From assembly GCA_034231615.1 (NCBI GenBank), contig CM067298.1:49016787-49080786 (forward strand): a stretch of 64,000 nucleotides of DNA. Direction: 5' to 3'. The stretch is from Meghimatium bilineatum. Lineage: Eukaryota; Mollusca; Gastropoda; Stylommatophora; Philomycidae. The position numbers were made by a program, and so were the translations under genes. The notes beneath the pieces are model-generated. The model worked only from the letters and a program-made list of their open reading frames with translations. It did not search any database and was not told the origin of the DNA. Of the stretch, positions 43,001 to 54,700 are shown in pieces (the first letter of the stretch is position 1; every line of letters begins with the position of its first letter).

Positions 43001-43364
43001 CAAACAAAACATTTTTCTGAAAAGCATATCATATGTCATCTGATACAGCGGCATAGTTGGGGACGGCGAGGAGGGCGTAAATTCTGAACACCATATGTAG
43101 GAGCTTTATTAGGGAGCACAAGAATTGTAGAAAGTCCTACGCTTGAAGGGCAAGGGGAGCCAAATTGTAAGTTTTGCCCTGGGCACAATATACATGCTAC
43201 ATCAGTGATCTGATGTTATAAGCAATATGCAATCCATCATATTTCAATATAGATTCACAGAAATATGCTTGTGTACATGAGAAATAATTATATAAATATG
43301 ACAGAATCCACAAAATAGCAATGAAAAAAACAAACAAGAAAAACAAAATTATTTTTCAGTTTAC

Positions 43365-43428
43365 CATCTCTCCAAAGAACTTGTTGAGTTTGATTGAGCT
43401 GTGGTGCTGAATTGAACCACCAGGATAT
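43365..43428 (-). CDS. ARHGAP21: ARHGAP21-like small exon before PH domain
   Basis: 64 bp: one base plus 21 codons, YPGGSIQHHSS then IKLNKFFGEM, phase 0 at the end. Acceptor CAAATAG, donor GTAAACTG. All three frames are open over such a short exon, so the choice rests on phase agreement with the exons on both sides and on the basic/hydrophobic run leading into the PH domain. Confidence 0.72.
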
Positions 43429-43884
43429 CTATTTGATCAAACAATAAATATTGTTACATATCCATGTTGTAAAGACACAAAATAATTCAAGTATTCACAT
43501 GAGAATAAAACAAAAGTATTCCTATAATGTAGAATGCTGTGAGATAATAGAAGCCTCACAGAACCAGATGATGTTGGTGATCTTATAATACAATAAACTG
43601 GTTTACTAATCATATTACTCATTCATTTATTATTCTTTAGACCCATTATCTCTCAGGAATGCAGAAGTGCCACTCTGGAAATAGTTTGCATATTACAGGT
43701 AGTCATATTATTAGTTAGTTAATTTGTTCCTTTCGTGTCATAAGGAAGAGGTTTTGATTCTTCATGTATTGTGGTTCCTCTGCCTGCAAATTCAGTTCTT
43801 GTATTGACTTGCAGCCCATTGTTTCCCCTTCTTTAAGTAAGATGTTCTTCTTCTTGTTTGCGAACCACAGGAATTGTGAGCAAT

Positions 43885-44640
43885 AAGCTCTTACTCCCTA
43901 TGTGCAGTGGGAAGTTTTCTCCAAGCTTTCTTTCATACCCAGGAGGCTTCAGCTTTTGGTTTGGTGCAATGCCTATTGAAGGAGCCTTCTTCTCAGTAGA
44001 TTAACATGGAACGAAAGGAGCTGATAAGTTTGCTTGGGTCATCCATTGTGTGTCTTTCCTCTGACAAGTGCATTGGAGCCAACAAGCTATTTCTCATATA
44101 GGCAGACTTTTCCATTACCACAATTAGTATCCCTATGTCCCAGACCTAATTTCTTCTGTATAAGCTATGTTGGGCAACAGTGGTAGTTGAATTAGACTCA
44201 GGGTTGATACACCTTCCTAGATGAGGTGCTGTTTTGCCAAACACATCGGGAATTAGACCTGTGCATTTCTTATGCACTCACCTCATCCACTTGTGATGGC
44301 CTTCCAATCCATCGCCAGGCACGGCATATGTTTTTATACTCTTCGACATTGTGCATATTACCCAAAGCCATGGTAGATTACGCCTATCCCAGATAAGGAA
44401 CTTTGTAGTGGGTCCATGGGTACTAAACCCAATCCTCTCTGTATGAGCCGTGTTGGACACGGTGACAGTCGAATTGGGCTATGTTTGCAGTGTCCTCGAT
44501 GACAAGGAGTTTCAACACTGCATCGGTCAGAAATTTTAACAATGTGCTCCCCAATATTTGTTCAATGCTTGTCCTGTGTGCAATGGGGAGCTGTATTTAA
44601 ATCTTTCTTCCATACCCAGGGGTACTTGTTTGAATCCAAT
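43885..44640 (+). repeat. Two S3 SINE copies bracketing a diverged direct repeat
   Basis: S3 at 43885-44020 and 44540-44640. Between them 44139-44253 and 44405-44520 share TTCTGTATAAGC/TCTGTATGAGCC, GTAGTTGAATTAG/ACAGTCGAATTGG and CACATCGGG/TGCATCGGT, about two-thirds alike. Confidence 0.5.
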
Positions 44641-44989
44641 ACCCGAGTCATGACTCCTAATTTGAATGGGGTCTATTGTGGTGGGATGTGTAGCATCTAC
44701 GTGTTCTTCTGCCAGTCGGTCTTGTGCTGGCAATTGTAGCTTCATTGCCACTATAGCGATTCACATACAGAATGCTGCCCTCACATACACAAGCACGTGT
44801 TGCCTTTTTCAGATTCAATGCGTACTCATAGGATCACCACATCTTAGCGGAATCTACCCATATTGGACATTGACCGCCCTTCCAATGTTTAATTTTCATT
44901 TTCTGTTGTACGAAGGCACAATGAAAATTTCTTTTCGAAAGATGCCTTTCGACACTGTGCCAACAGTGCGGCTGGGTCTGTTAGCGTAG

Positions 44990-45100
44990 ATGTCTCAAAT
45001 ATATTGCTTGACTCTTTACAGGCAATTTTCATTCCATCTACTGTCTCCACTTCCATGGACACGAGCCTAAAAGTGTTGGCCAGAAACGACAGCAAGAGCA
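44990..45100 (-). repeat. Unclassified repeat X, copy 2
   Basis: Minus strand: FLANTFRLVSMEVETVDGMK then CKESSNIFETSTL in an open frame of 98 codons (44889-45185). Counterpart of 39370-39495. Confidence 0.55.
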
Positions 45101-45289
45101 ACTGCCTTTCAATTTCCAGGGTGCACCATGAGAAGGTACTTTTAGGATCTTGGTTATCTGCTAACCCTGGGTCCACCGAGAGCAAAGCGGTACCCTTTAC
45201 ATCCCTTAAGAATGGTGTTTTTTTAAAGAGTAAATTTAGGTCTTCCTCCTTTTATATATTTCCCATCCGGTATCCACATAGTGCTTAAT

Positions 45290-45980
45290 GGTTCAATTTA
45301 TTTTCATCTAGTCTTAGGACTTGTCCCAGGTTAGTTCCATCTACATTTTCTTATGACATTTGACATGTACTCTTGATATAATTTAACCTTATATCACTAT
45401 TTGAGACAAAATCTCTCCATTTTATGTTTGACAGTTCTCTGAAACATTTGTTTTTGAAGCTGCTTAATTTTTTATCTACTACTTGGATCGATTTCCAACT
45501 TTCACATCTTTAGGTCCACACTGGAACAATACAGGAGTCAAATGGTCTTAACTTGGTGTCTCCTCCTAGATCCTTGGATATCCAGATGTTTGTTAATTTT
45601 GTAAAAGTGCTCACAGCTACTGCTATGCATATATTTATTTCTTGGATTGAGTCTCCATCAGTACAATTCTGCTGTCCAGATAAGTAAAGTTGGAGAATTT
45701 TTCCAACATTTGGTTGTTTATTGAGATGCTATTTGTTGAGCTGGTAAGTTACATAATTTTTTATTTGGATGTGTTAATCTGGAAGCCAAAGTTGTCTGTG
45801 AGTAAATATAGTTTGTCAGTTTTATCTTGTGTTTGTTGATGAGAGTTCCAGATTGCAATGTCATCAGCAAGGACAAGGTCACTTAAGTTGTTATTGCAAC
45901 TGGTAGGTACCTTTCTGTCTTTTCAGACGATAGTATTATTGTTATGCTAAAGGAAATATAATCTTTGATCCATGGTAGCA
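45290..45980 (-). mobile_element. RTE-like LINE fragment, RT thumb
   Basis: Minus strand: LVLADDIAIWNSHQQTQD (45840-45900), NFGFQINTSK (45775-45805), FTYLDS, DIQGSRRRHQVKT, then a decayed SVDLKM stretch. ADDIA is box 5 with both catalytic Asp; GxxxNxxKTK-like next. Many stops. Confidence 0.72.
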
Positions 45981-46389
45981 ATTCACAAAATTCTGGGTAG
46001 ATTGTTACATCCTGAATAGAATATGCTACCAATTTTTATATATTACTTTCAATTCAAAATCATACTCTTTATAATTGTTTATAGCATTCATATACTTGTT
46101 CAACTCTTAGTTTTGAGCTTACTGTTGATTGTGATCTGTAACCACATGAGGAGATATGAAAGTCTGTTCTAAGGGGGTCATGTTTGTTCGATCCCTGGCT
46201 GTTGCCATAAGGTATGAGGTCCGTCTGTGAAGTTTGGTTGCCTGTTCCTCCAATGATTCTTGGATTGGAAAAAAATAATTATAATTAAATATAATTAAAA
46301 CATTTTGCCAGATGAAAAGAAAATATATTATCTTAATACAAACTTCAATTAAGCAATAACATGCAATGATAACACATACAATAAAACAC

Positions 46390-47030
46390 ACCGTAACCGA
46401 TTCCCCCTTAGAGCGCTGTAGAGTCGCCTCTACGTACTGACCCCTAGAGCGCTGCGGAGTTGTTTTTTTACTTGTGTGTTTGCGATCAATATAACATTTT
46501 TTGTGTGTGCTGAGTTTATTAGAAACCATGACCATTGCGTAGATCTGTGGTTTAGCTTCTGTTTTATGTTTTAATCTGAGCATTTGGGCATAAAAATGAT
46601 TTATTACGGTTATTTTAAAAATTAGCGGAGTTTTAACCGATTTTCGAGTCGCTGCAAGCGCTTTCTTTTTACTTATGTCGTTGCGATCGATATTACATTT
46701 TTAGTTTGCGCTGGGTCTATTAGAAACCATGACCATTGCGTAGATCCGTGATTTAGCTTCCTGTTTTATGTTTTAATCGAAACAATCGGACATAAAAATT
46801 ATTTATTACGATTTTTGTAATTAGCGGAGTTTTAACCGATTTTCGAGTCGCTACCGCTTGATTTTTGTTACTTGTTTCATTGCGATCGAGATTACATATT
46901 TAGTTTGTGCCGGGACTATTAAAAACCATGACCATTGCGTAGATCCGTGGTTTAGCTTCCTGTTTTATATTTAATCTAAGAGATATAAAAAAAATGGATT
47001 TATTATGATTTTTTTTAATTAGCGAATTAT
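46390..47030 (+). repeat. Three-fold tandem repeat, about 200 bp per unit
   Basis: ACCATGACCATTGCGTAGAT occurs at 46526, 46727 and 46927 (spacing 201 and 200). Each unit has TTGCGATCGATATTACAT, TTAGCTTCCTGTTTTAT and ATTAGCGGAGTTTTAACC. Units are about 85-90% alike. Confidence 0.93.
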
Positions 47031-47650
47031 TAGACCTAGTTTTGGAAATGGAAGATATTATTCATATGTACACTGATGATGACAGCAGTAGTTATGATGG
47101 AAATATGCACAATGTAGGTAATTTGCAAATCAAATATAACGTGGAAAGTGACAGTGAAGTTCTTGTTAGATAGGCCTAATGTTTCCGACAAAGAGATGGA
47201 CATGCGTGGCACTAATTGTGATATCGCAAATTTCGCCGTAGTGATGTTTTTCGAGTAGAAGTTGAGAGTTTTGTACAAAACATTGGGTCTGTACATAATC
47301 TTGATGAGATTACCACACGTTATGAATACTTTAGCATCATTGTCAACGATGAGTTTATCAATTTGAAGCCGATCGGACAAATTTGAATGCAATATAATGC
47401 AAAGAACAAACAAGGAAAGAAAAAAGGCGCTGAACATCTGCAACCGCCATTGAAATAAAACGTCATTTTTTAAATCTATATTATGATGGACCTGTGTATT
47501 CTGTTTGAGTATGTCATGTACTGGAGTACAGATGAAAGGTTCAACGTTTTGGGCATCTCATCCTGTTTGGAAAAAGGGGATTTGAGAATATATCTCAATA
47601 TTTTCGTCTGAATATGACTCCTCTACTCAACACCTCAAAGGTAAAAAAAA
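47030..47650 (+). mobile_element. piggyBac-like transposase remnant
   Basis: Directly after the triple repeat: MEDIIHMYTDDDSSSYDGN (acidic N-terminus), RVEVESFVQNIGSVHNLDEI, FSIIVNDEFINL and VMYWSTDERFNVLGISSCLE. Acidic start, F(F)xxxxDE(L/F)I and YWSTD...F...M/L..R..F are piggyBac family landmarks. Broken by several stops and frame changes; the catalytic core is absent. Confidence 0.6.
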
Positions 47651-47969
47651 ATAATTTTCCCCACATTATGTCGAGTTTGACAGATTATAATTTAAAACAT
47701 ATATGTATTAAATTATCTTTGATATAGGTTTACGCAAGACTATTCATTTTTCTGTTGATCTGCCAAGTCTGAGTGTGATATGATGAATAGTTTGAAAGAA
47801 AATGCAATTTTGTCATCATCATATCCATATTTTGGAGGAGTTGTGCCCCTTGCGTTAGGGATCAGGGATTGACAATTGGGAAATCTCATAATGGTGAAAG
47901 GGCTAAACAACTGTTATTATGTTGGACTCTCATTTCATGATCCACAAGGTTCAGAATGGATAGCTACCG

Positions 47970-48290
47970 GTATGTCAGGAATAGGTGGAGTTTCACACCT
48001 TCAAGGATTTACATGGATATTTAGGCCATTTTGGAGTTGAGGGTAATGAGAGAGCTGACAGATTGGTGTCAAGACCACAGCTGCCATGACAAAAGACAGT
48101 GGAGAAGGAATATAGTGGCTAGAAAAACACAGCCAGATCAGACACCATCCAAAGTGGTCATACCATACCCATCCTGTCCAAGGACCTTTTGAAACCATAA
48201 TAGGGTTTATTAGTCATCTACAAACTCATAGACAAAGCAACTCTAACTGAATTTCCTAAAGTGGATGTAACAAATGGTAAGCATCACTTG
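47970..48290 (+). mobile_element. LINE family Z tail with RNase H end
   Basis: GYLGHFGVEGNERADRLVS (48010-48070; GH.GVxGNExAD is the last RNase H box), then the family Z tail with CCATACCCATCCTGTCCAAG and GTGGATGTAACAAATGGTAA. Shows that family Z carries RNase H. Confidence 0.75.
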
Positions 48291-48531
48291 TGATGGTTGA
48301 ACAACATACATGTGGTATATCATGGAAAACCTTTTGCCTGTTCTTGGATACTTCTGAAACATATTCTACAGTCATTTTGTATGTACCATAGACATACTTA
48401 TAAGTTATCATTTCAGAGATACTGAAGTATTTCTGCTTACTATGAATGATGATTATAAAGCACATTGTCCCAGAAACAGCAATTTATACATTCCCTATGA
48501 ATTGTGATTTAAAACATAATTTAGCATTTAC

Positions 48532-48658
48532 TTGCTTCCGTTACCTTGTATTCTCTTTCTCATCATAACATTGCCATTTGCTCCTGTAAAAACTAGTTCA
48601 CCAGAATCTGGGCTGTCCAGAAGTCCATCTGGATGTTCTTGCAATGCAGGACTGTCAG
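48532..48658 (-). CDS. ARHGAP21: ARHGAP21-like linker exon with two possible donors
   Basis: 127 bp using the distal donor (AA|GTAAAT). Encodes DSPALQEHPDGLLDSP, then SGELVFTGANGNVMMRKRIQ and GNGS. A second GT donor (CAAG|GTAACG) lies 13 bp upstream at 48544. Only the distal site keeps the frame into the 64-bp exon at 43428; the proximal one leads to a stop made at the next-but-one junction. I therefore take the distal site as the protein-coding form. Acceptor is TTTGTAG. Confidence 0.82.
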
Positions 48659-50185
48659 CTACAAAGATTGCTAGGGAAGTAATGGTTGCATGGTGTTAGA
48701 AGATGATACATTTTGCATTGGTATCAACATGCTGTATACAATCTGCCAATCAATTAACTTAAGATTAAAAGTACTTTTAATAACATGAGGAAACTACTAA
48801 CATTAACATCCACACAAATCATGAACAATGTCCACTCTCTCATTACCAAGAACACCGGTTGTGTCCTGGACAGTAAACTCATGTGATGTCCTGGAGGTTA
48901 GATCTAGCTATTGATGCTGTTCACTCATATCAATATCACCACTTGGGATGTTTTGCAGTATAGACTGGAGTCTGATACAATAACTGCTTTGGTGAATGAG
49001 GTCCCAGAGATCCATTGGTAGGCAGCAGATGCTCACACTGGGCATAATTGTTCTGTATGCTCTGCTGTTTTTTTGTAATAACTACTATGGCAGCTAGCTT
49101 AAAAGACACAGCCAGATTTCTTACCCCCACACACAAACACACAGATCCTTCGATGAACACAAAGATATCATCATCATCTCAAGAGCTATCAGCAATCAGC
49201 TGATTTATTTTTAGGTTTGCTTTTCCATTTTCCCAATCTCTACATTCCTTTCCAAGAGTGATAACTACTTTGTGAAAGCCTGTCATGGTCTTATTGATTG
49301 GACACCATTCTTCTCCAGTTGGCAAGGTTGAAACCATGGTAACATCTTCTATGGTCATTTTCAGCCTGTGCCATCCATGACATGCCATACTTAATTCTTT
49401 CTCCCTTTATTTGATATTCTTGTGAAGCAGGTGTCTCTGTATGTTTGTTTTAATTTGAGCAAGAGAGTGCCAACAACATCGTGAGAGCAGTCCCAGCATA
49501 TGTCTCATTTTCACATTGGGATATCACTGGTACAGCGGAGGACTATCTGTATTCTCTCCTTCTGCATTTTTGATGCTTGCATTGCTATCATGAGTGAGGA
49601 TTCATAATCCATAGTCTACCATAGACATTATCAGCTACTGACTGATGATCCACAGTCTCTGCTCAAGTTGCGCAGCAACCATAGCTTTAAGTGCTGCAAG
49701 CCTTCTCTTACATCATTGTATCATTTGTTAAATGTGATGGTTGTAAGTTAGACTGTGATCAAAGTTTACTCTGAGATAACGCAATCTATCACAAGGCTCA
49801 ATCTTTTGCCCATCGAAAGAGACACGTTCACCTGGGAATTTGATTCTGTACGCCAGGTCAATATTGTATCTAATGTCTCCTGGATCTCTTGGGCCATCTT
49901 CTGTCTGTCTGAAACGGTCCTGTAGGTTAAGATCTCATCAGCAAAGGTCAACGCCCATCCCTGTTCAGGTTGTTGAATATTAGTTACTTGCTGCCCATGA
50001 AACAAATTAAGACACCAATTTTTAAAAATTCCTACAAATCACAAAAATAGCAGTGATACAGTGTTTGTAACTGTAGCTGAGACCTTCCTGTACAAAACAC
50101 AAGATCAGAGCGCAGATAGCTATTGTTCACAGTATACTACCGTGATGGTTCAAAACAAACAAAATAAATAAAGACTATCACTTAC
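48659..50185 (-). other. Intron occupied mainly by a LINE J-like copy
   Basis: 1.53 kb; LINE fragment from 48930 to 50010 in sense with the host gene. Short unique DNA at both ends. Confidence 0.7.
48930..50010 (-). mobile_element. LINE family J-like, RT box 5 to RNase H, decayed
   Basis: Minus strand: GWALTFADEILTYRTVSDRQ (49900-49970), TESNSQVNV, RLRYLRVNFDHSLTYNHH (49730-49790), KRRLAALKAMVAAQLEQR (49650-49710), then GKECRDWENGKANLKINQL (49185-49250). FADE stands where FADD is expected, so the RT is dead. Confidence 0.82.
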
Positions 50186-50717
50186 GTCTTTGTATTGGAG
50201 CATTGACTGCTGAGAGATAGGATGGTTTACGTGCAGGTCGAGATGTCTGCAAGCTGGGTGTCTCCTGGTCACTTGTACTACTACACAAAGAATATACACC
50301 ACTGTCTGATATACCACTGACTTCCTCAAGAGTATCCAGCATGTCAGAGCTACTATGGTAGCTCTTCATCCACACTCCAGAATCAGCAAGGCTGCCTGTA
50401 CTGATGTCACTGACACCAACAATACTGTCAGTGTTACTACTATAAGAAGGCACATGAATATGTCCATCCTTTATGGGTGTAATTCCAATGTTCTTATTTA
50501 AACTCTGTCCAGGTTCTACGGGGATAAAACGACCTGTGTCTTCTTCTGATAACACTGATATAGCAGAAGATGAACCACTTGTTCTTATTGCTGAAGAAAG
50601 GTTCTTATTAAGAAGAGCATCTTGATATGCTTCTCCAGAACTTTGAGACTTGTCTAAAATTTCTCCTGAAAGTTGAGGACTTTCAGAACTATATCTTTCT
50701 GTAGATATTTTTCTCAC
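50186..50717 (-). CDS. ARHGAP21: ARHGAP21-like linker exon (177 codons)
   Basis: 532 bp, acceptor AACCAG, donor GTAAGT. Starts VRKISTERYSSESPQ and ends AVNAPIQR plus one base. It is rich in Ser/Gly/Asp with repeated SGISDSGVYS-like and LADSGVW motifs, consistent with a disordered, probably phosphorylated linker (inference). Neighbours join in frame: phase 0 from the 365-codon exon and phase 1 into the exon at 48658. Confidence 0.88.
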
Positions 50718-50984
50718 CTGGTTAGATAAAAATATGCTTTCCATGAGCTTTCAGATGTTAACAATCAAAATATTTTAACATGAAATCAATGATAACTAAA
50801 ATGCTTCTGAGAAATAAGACAATCATCTGATAGCTTTGATCAAAACATTTTAACTACCGGTACTATGGACAACTCCCAAAATTACTTCACACAATTATCA
50901 ATTAAAGTTACATGCAGAAAGTTTCACCAGTGGCACATCAAAAAAAGAACCATGCAACAACTAATAGATGATATGCTTATGTGG

Positions 50985-51200
50985 TGCGCTTTCCTCTTGT
51001 GAAATGCTCAAGGCATTTATTTGCACAATTACATTGTTGCACCCTCCAAATAGGCGGCTTATTCTCAAAATATTGCACAAAAGTTGAGCTGCTTAGAATT
51101 GAAATCTTCTGGGTATGAAATAAAGCCCTGGAGAAATCCACCAGTGCATAAAAGGATATAAGAGTTATATTGCTTATAATTCCAAGGAATTTAAACAAAA
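50985..51200 (-). mobile_element. S3 SINE, minus copy
   Basis: Reverse complement: ATTTCTCCAGGGCTTTATTT, CATACCCAGAAGATTTCAAT and AATATTTTGAGAATAAGCCG; longer 3' body than other copies. Confidence 0.65.
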
Positions 51201-52169
51201 ATTAAAGACATTAGACATACTTAAAGAAATAGACATAAGTCAAAGTACTGCAAATCAAGAAATCAGATTTGTTAACTCAGCATAGATACAATAATAAATG
51301 ACAGTAGACCACTGGTAAGTATGGCAAATTAATATAAGTAAAAAAAAGTGGGTTAAATGCAATATGACCATACACAAAATCAACTAGCATATCTTTCTCA
51401 AGGTAGGAATAGCTGGCAGGTGTGTTTATCTGAGCACTCATTGACTTGCACACATTTCAGCTACACTAGCATTATACTGTTACTTTTATGTTCATATTTT
51501 TCATGAATACTACCAGTACATTTTCTTGACATTTAACAGAATATTTCCATTGTATTCTTCTTTGGTACTCTTTGACTCTCTTAATATGCTAGTTTGCATT
51601 TCCACATTAAATGTAGTAAATTAACTTATTATGTGTTTTCTTATGTGTTAACTTATCTTTTGTTTTTGTTTATGCAGGCCTTTGATAAAAACATCCATTT
51701 TGTGCATTTTTATCATGCAAAATTTAACTTTAACCCAGTTGTTTTGCTTATATCACTTGCAATACAATAATATAAATTGGTTCAATACATGGAAAGGTGG
51801 CCAAACACGTGACAACAGTCTGACTTTTTAATTTCATATGTTATTGCACTGAGTTTCCGTTACTTGGAAATTTAAAAAGTTGTAATTAAGGATACCAATC
51901 TAGCAATTTGCGGACAACACACTGAATATCCATCCCTCACTCAGTGTGTAGCGTGCATATTGAGTGATTGGGGACTTTTATCGCCAAACGCATAAAACAT
52001 TGGCTGTGTCAGAATATGTGTCTTTATCAGATTTTCATTCTGTTTAATCATGTTCACTTTTTTTTCCGTAGAAACCTGGTGACGGTTCGTTGTATAGTAC
52101 CTATCAATTTTATAAAGAGATTAGTTTCAAATACAACATTAAGTAATGAAAAATATTTTAAGTGGATGG

Positions 52170-52480
52170 TCACTGTTGTTTCAATCCCAGGAAATATGAG
52201 GGATTAACTCTTACTTCATATGTGCATTTTTGATAGTTTCTCCATAGCTTCATTTCATACCCAGAAGTCAAACTCTCAGTGGTGTACAATGTTTTGAGAA
52301 GAAGTCTCCTACTAGAGTTAATAAATTCTAGGGGTTTTGTGACTTTTCTACCTTTCCACAGCATGCAGAGTTGGAGTCATAGGTTTCAATTTACCTGCCA
52401 GGCATCCTTTCTTGTCATAGTAACCAGACTGTGAGTCATTCCCTGGGATGGGTGAAACAGCCAGCTATGCATGTTACGCT
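52170..52480 (+). mobile_element. S3 SINE, long copy
   Basis: GTTTCAATCCCAGGAAATAT (B-box like), TTTCTCCATAGCTTCATTTC, CATACCCAGAAGTC, GTTTTGAGAAGAAGTCTCCT and TTTTCTACCTTTCCACAGCA. Confidence 0.65.
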
Positions 52481-52689
52481 ATTAAAGTGTGTTCTCCAAT
52501 TATGTAGGAATAAAATGTTTGCCTGATTATACTCTCACATGGATTGTCATACCCTGCACACAGTTGTTTTCATCACAGCCCATGTGCCACCTCTTCATCA
52601 TAGTTGGGTCATCAAAACATGTTAGCAGCTATGACTTTAGTCAGGGCTACAACTCCTCCTCACTTTAATCAAAATCCCCAGTGCAAGTC

Positions 52690-53020
52690 ATTTTCACATC
52701 CATGTAAATTCACACCAAGATACATGGGAAGAACTTGCACAAAATATATCTACATGGCGTTCTACAATCAAAAAGAGCGCAAAACTTGTGAAAAGAGGAG
52801 AAATGCAGCAGCTCAACAGTGGAGAGTAGCTAGAAAGTCACAGATAGACCAAGATCCGTCTACAGTGGTCATTCCATACCTGAACTGTCCAAGGACATTT
52901 ACAGCTCGAATAGGGCTCATTAACAATCTACGAACTCATAATCAGGGACATAACTCTAATTGAATTTTCAATAGTGGATGTAACAAATGGTCAGTCATCA
53001 TCACTTGTGATGAACAAACA
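52690..53020 (+). mobile_element. LINE family Z 3' end
   Basis: RRNAAAQQWRVARKSQIDQD then VVIPYLNCPRTFTARIGLIN, stop after NQGHNSN. About 90% like 1880-2160; both Cys of the finger are not preserved (YLNC for YPNC/CPNC). Confidence 0.82.
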
Positions 53021-53029
53021 ACAAGTCAG

Positions 53030-54700
53030 GGCTGGAACTCATCTGGTTTACCCCAGTTAGATGTACAATGCTTGGTTCTCTGAATGTTGCGCCACATAGG
53101 GGCAATAAAATTGTACAGAAAATACTGTGGGGGGCTTCTTAAGAGGAAAGTTTCACTATACTACCACGTCATCAACTGAGAGTTTACTGTTGTATAATGG
53201 TTGGTTTGACAGGCCAACAGTGAGATTTTCAGACCTTCTGTATGGGGGTATGGCCACTGAAAATGAACTTAAATATTAATATTTCAATACAGTAAGGATT
53301 TATCACACCAAATACATCTCTTCTAACAATTCCTTATATTTTGATAGAAAATCTTTAAAAATGATTTGTTATATCTGCATTCATGGTTCCCCCCCATCGG
53401 TGCTGAGACCTTCTCAGTTAGAGAAAATGGATAGGATAGCATCAAAGATATTTACACATTAGGTCTGGCACCGACTACACATTTCTTGGGTACCCAGTTA
53501 AAGGTAGGTATGCTAGGAGGCAGCAGGAATACCCTAACCTCTATACATTCAATGGTTGACTCCTGTGTCTTAACACTCCTACATTAACTCTCCCTTTCAA
53601 CTAATGATTTGTTTTCAATACATCCTGGTACAATGCAGCCTTATATAACACATCCTTGTGCAATAGTCTTAAACAACAAAGGTTTATTACTGAGGGCAAT
53701 GCTGGAGCTAAAAGAAGAACAACATAGCATAAATGAAACACCTACATCACACAGACATGCAAAAACATTGAGGCCCATGCTTATGATGATTTTATTTCTT
53801 ACATATACTGGATAAATGTACTGCATAAAGGCTTGTAAAAATGACTAGCACAGATTCTACTATACAAATATAGGTAAAGGGTGCCTATAAATTTGTTGGG
53901 CACTAATTAACATTACTGGCGACAGTATGTCACAGGAATTGTGGGCAATTAGTGTGGGTCTGTGTATTATTGATGCTACAAGATTTATGAACAAACATCA
54001 CTGCTCATGTTAAACACTTATTGGTTAAAGTGACTCATAGCTCAATGAAGTTATTTCTGTAGTAGATGTTAGAAGTGTCCATCACTGGTCTCAAGGCAAG
54101 TCATAAAGACTTACAAGTGCTCTAAAGAATTTTGTTTTGGATATCAGTACATATTTCTTCTGAAATCATAGGACATCCAGTTCAGTGTGAGTCTTGCACA
54201 TTACCTATGGCACAAAACTTGAAAGAACTGTGGGTGTTGTTTCAATAACTACAAAATTTAGAATGTATTCTTTTTATGTACTGGTTTGGAGTAGGCATGG
54301 TGTGAATATACTCTTGATCATTCATAACCCAGTGAGTGATTGCATGACGGAGGTACAAAAACTAATGTCAAGACAGTCTGGAACAGAGGCTGTTAATGAG
54401 GTTGAAAAAAGTTGAAATGAGTGTGTTAATAATACTGCAGTACAAAGAATTTGTAAACAGGTGTGTGGAGCACAGACTGATGATTGCAGTCACTGTCTGA
54501 AACATTGGTAACTGTACTCTTTTCCACACTGTTCACCATTAGCACTGACTGAATGGGTATGTAATTGTATATTTTATGTTCTATTTACTATAAGCAATTA
54601 ATAAGCAATTTCACACTTTATATCAGGACGAATCTCACATTACAGTGTTCTTGCTTTGTTCTAGTGGCAACTACACTTAAGAGAAATGCAGTAGTTTGGT
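53030..54700. other. Intronic stretch, nothing recognised
   Basis: No repeat relationship within the window and no coding sense on either strand. The plus-strand open frames at 53609 and 54194 are short and featureless. Confidence 0.45.

Larger units (their letters stand above)
40328..43364 (-). other. Intron upstream of PH domain
   Basis: 3.04 kb with LINE R tail (40585-40810), S3 (41110-41275), LINE Zb (41240-41770), microsatellite, S2 and S1 copies. No host coding. Confidence 0.75.
43429..48531 (-). other. Intron (5.1 kb), repeat-dense
   Basis: Largest fully defined intron. Holds S3 copies and a diverged direct repeat (43.9-44.6 kb), repeat X (45.0 kb), an RT-bearing LINE (45.3-46.0 kb), a three-fold 200-bp repeat with a piggyBac-like remnant (46.4-47.7 kb) and a LINE Z tail (48.1 kb). 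Confidence 0.75.

Noticed and set aside
44278-44460. 60-codon minus-strand frame in the 44 kb repeat region
   Set aside because: Lies in diverged direct repeats and has no recognisable content.
52604-52963. 119-codon C2H2 zinc-finger protein gene
   Set aside because: Multiple near-identical copies with shared 3' UTR show it is a LINE tail.
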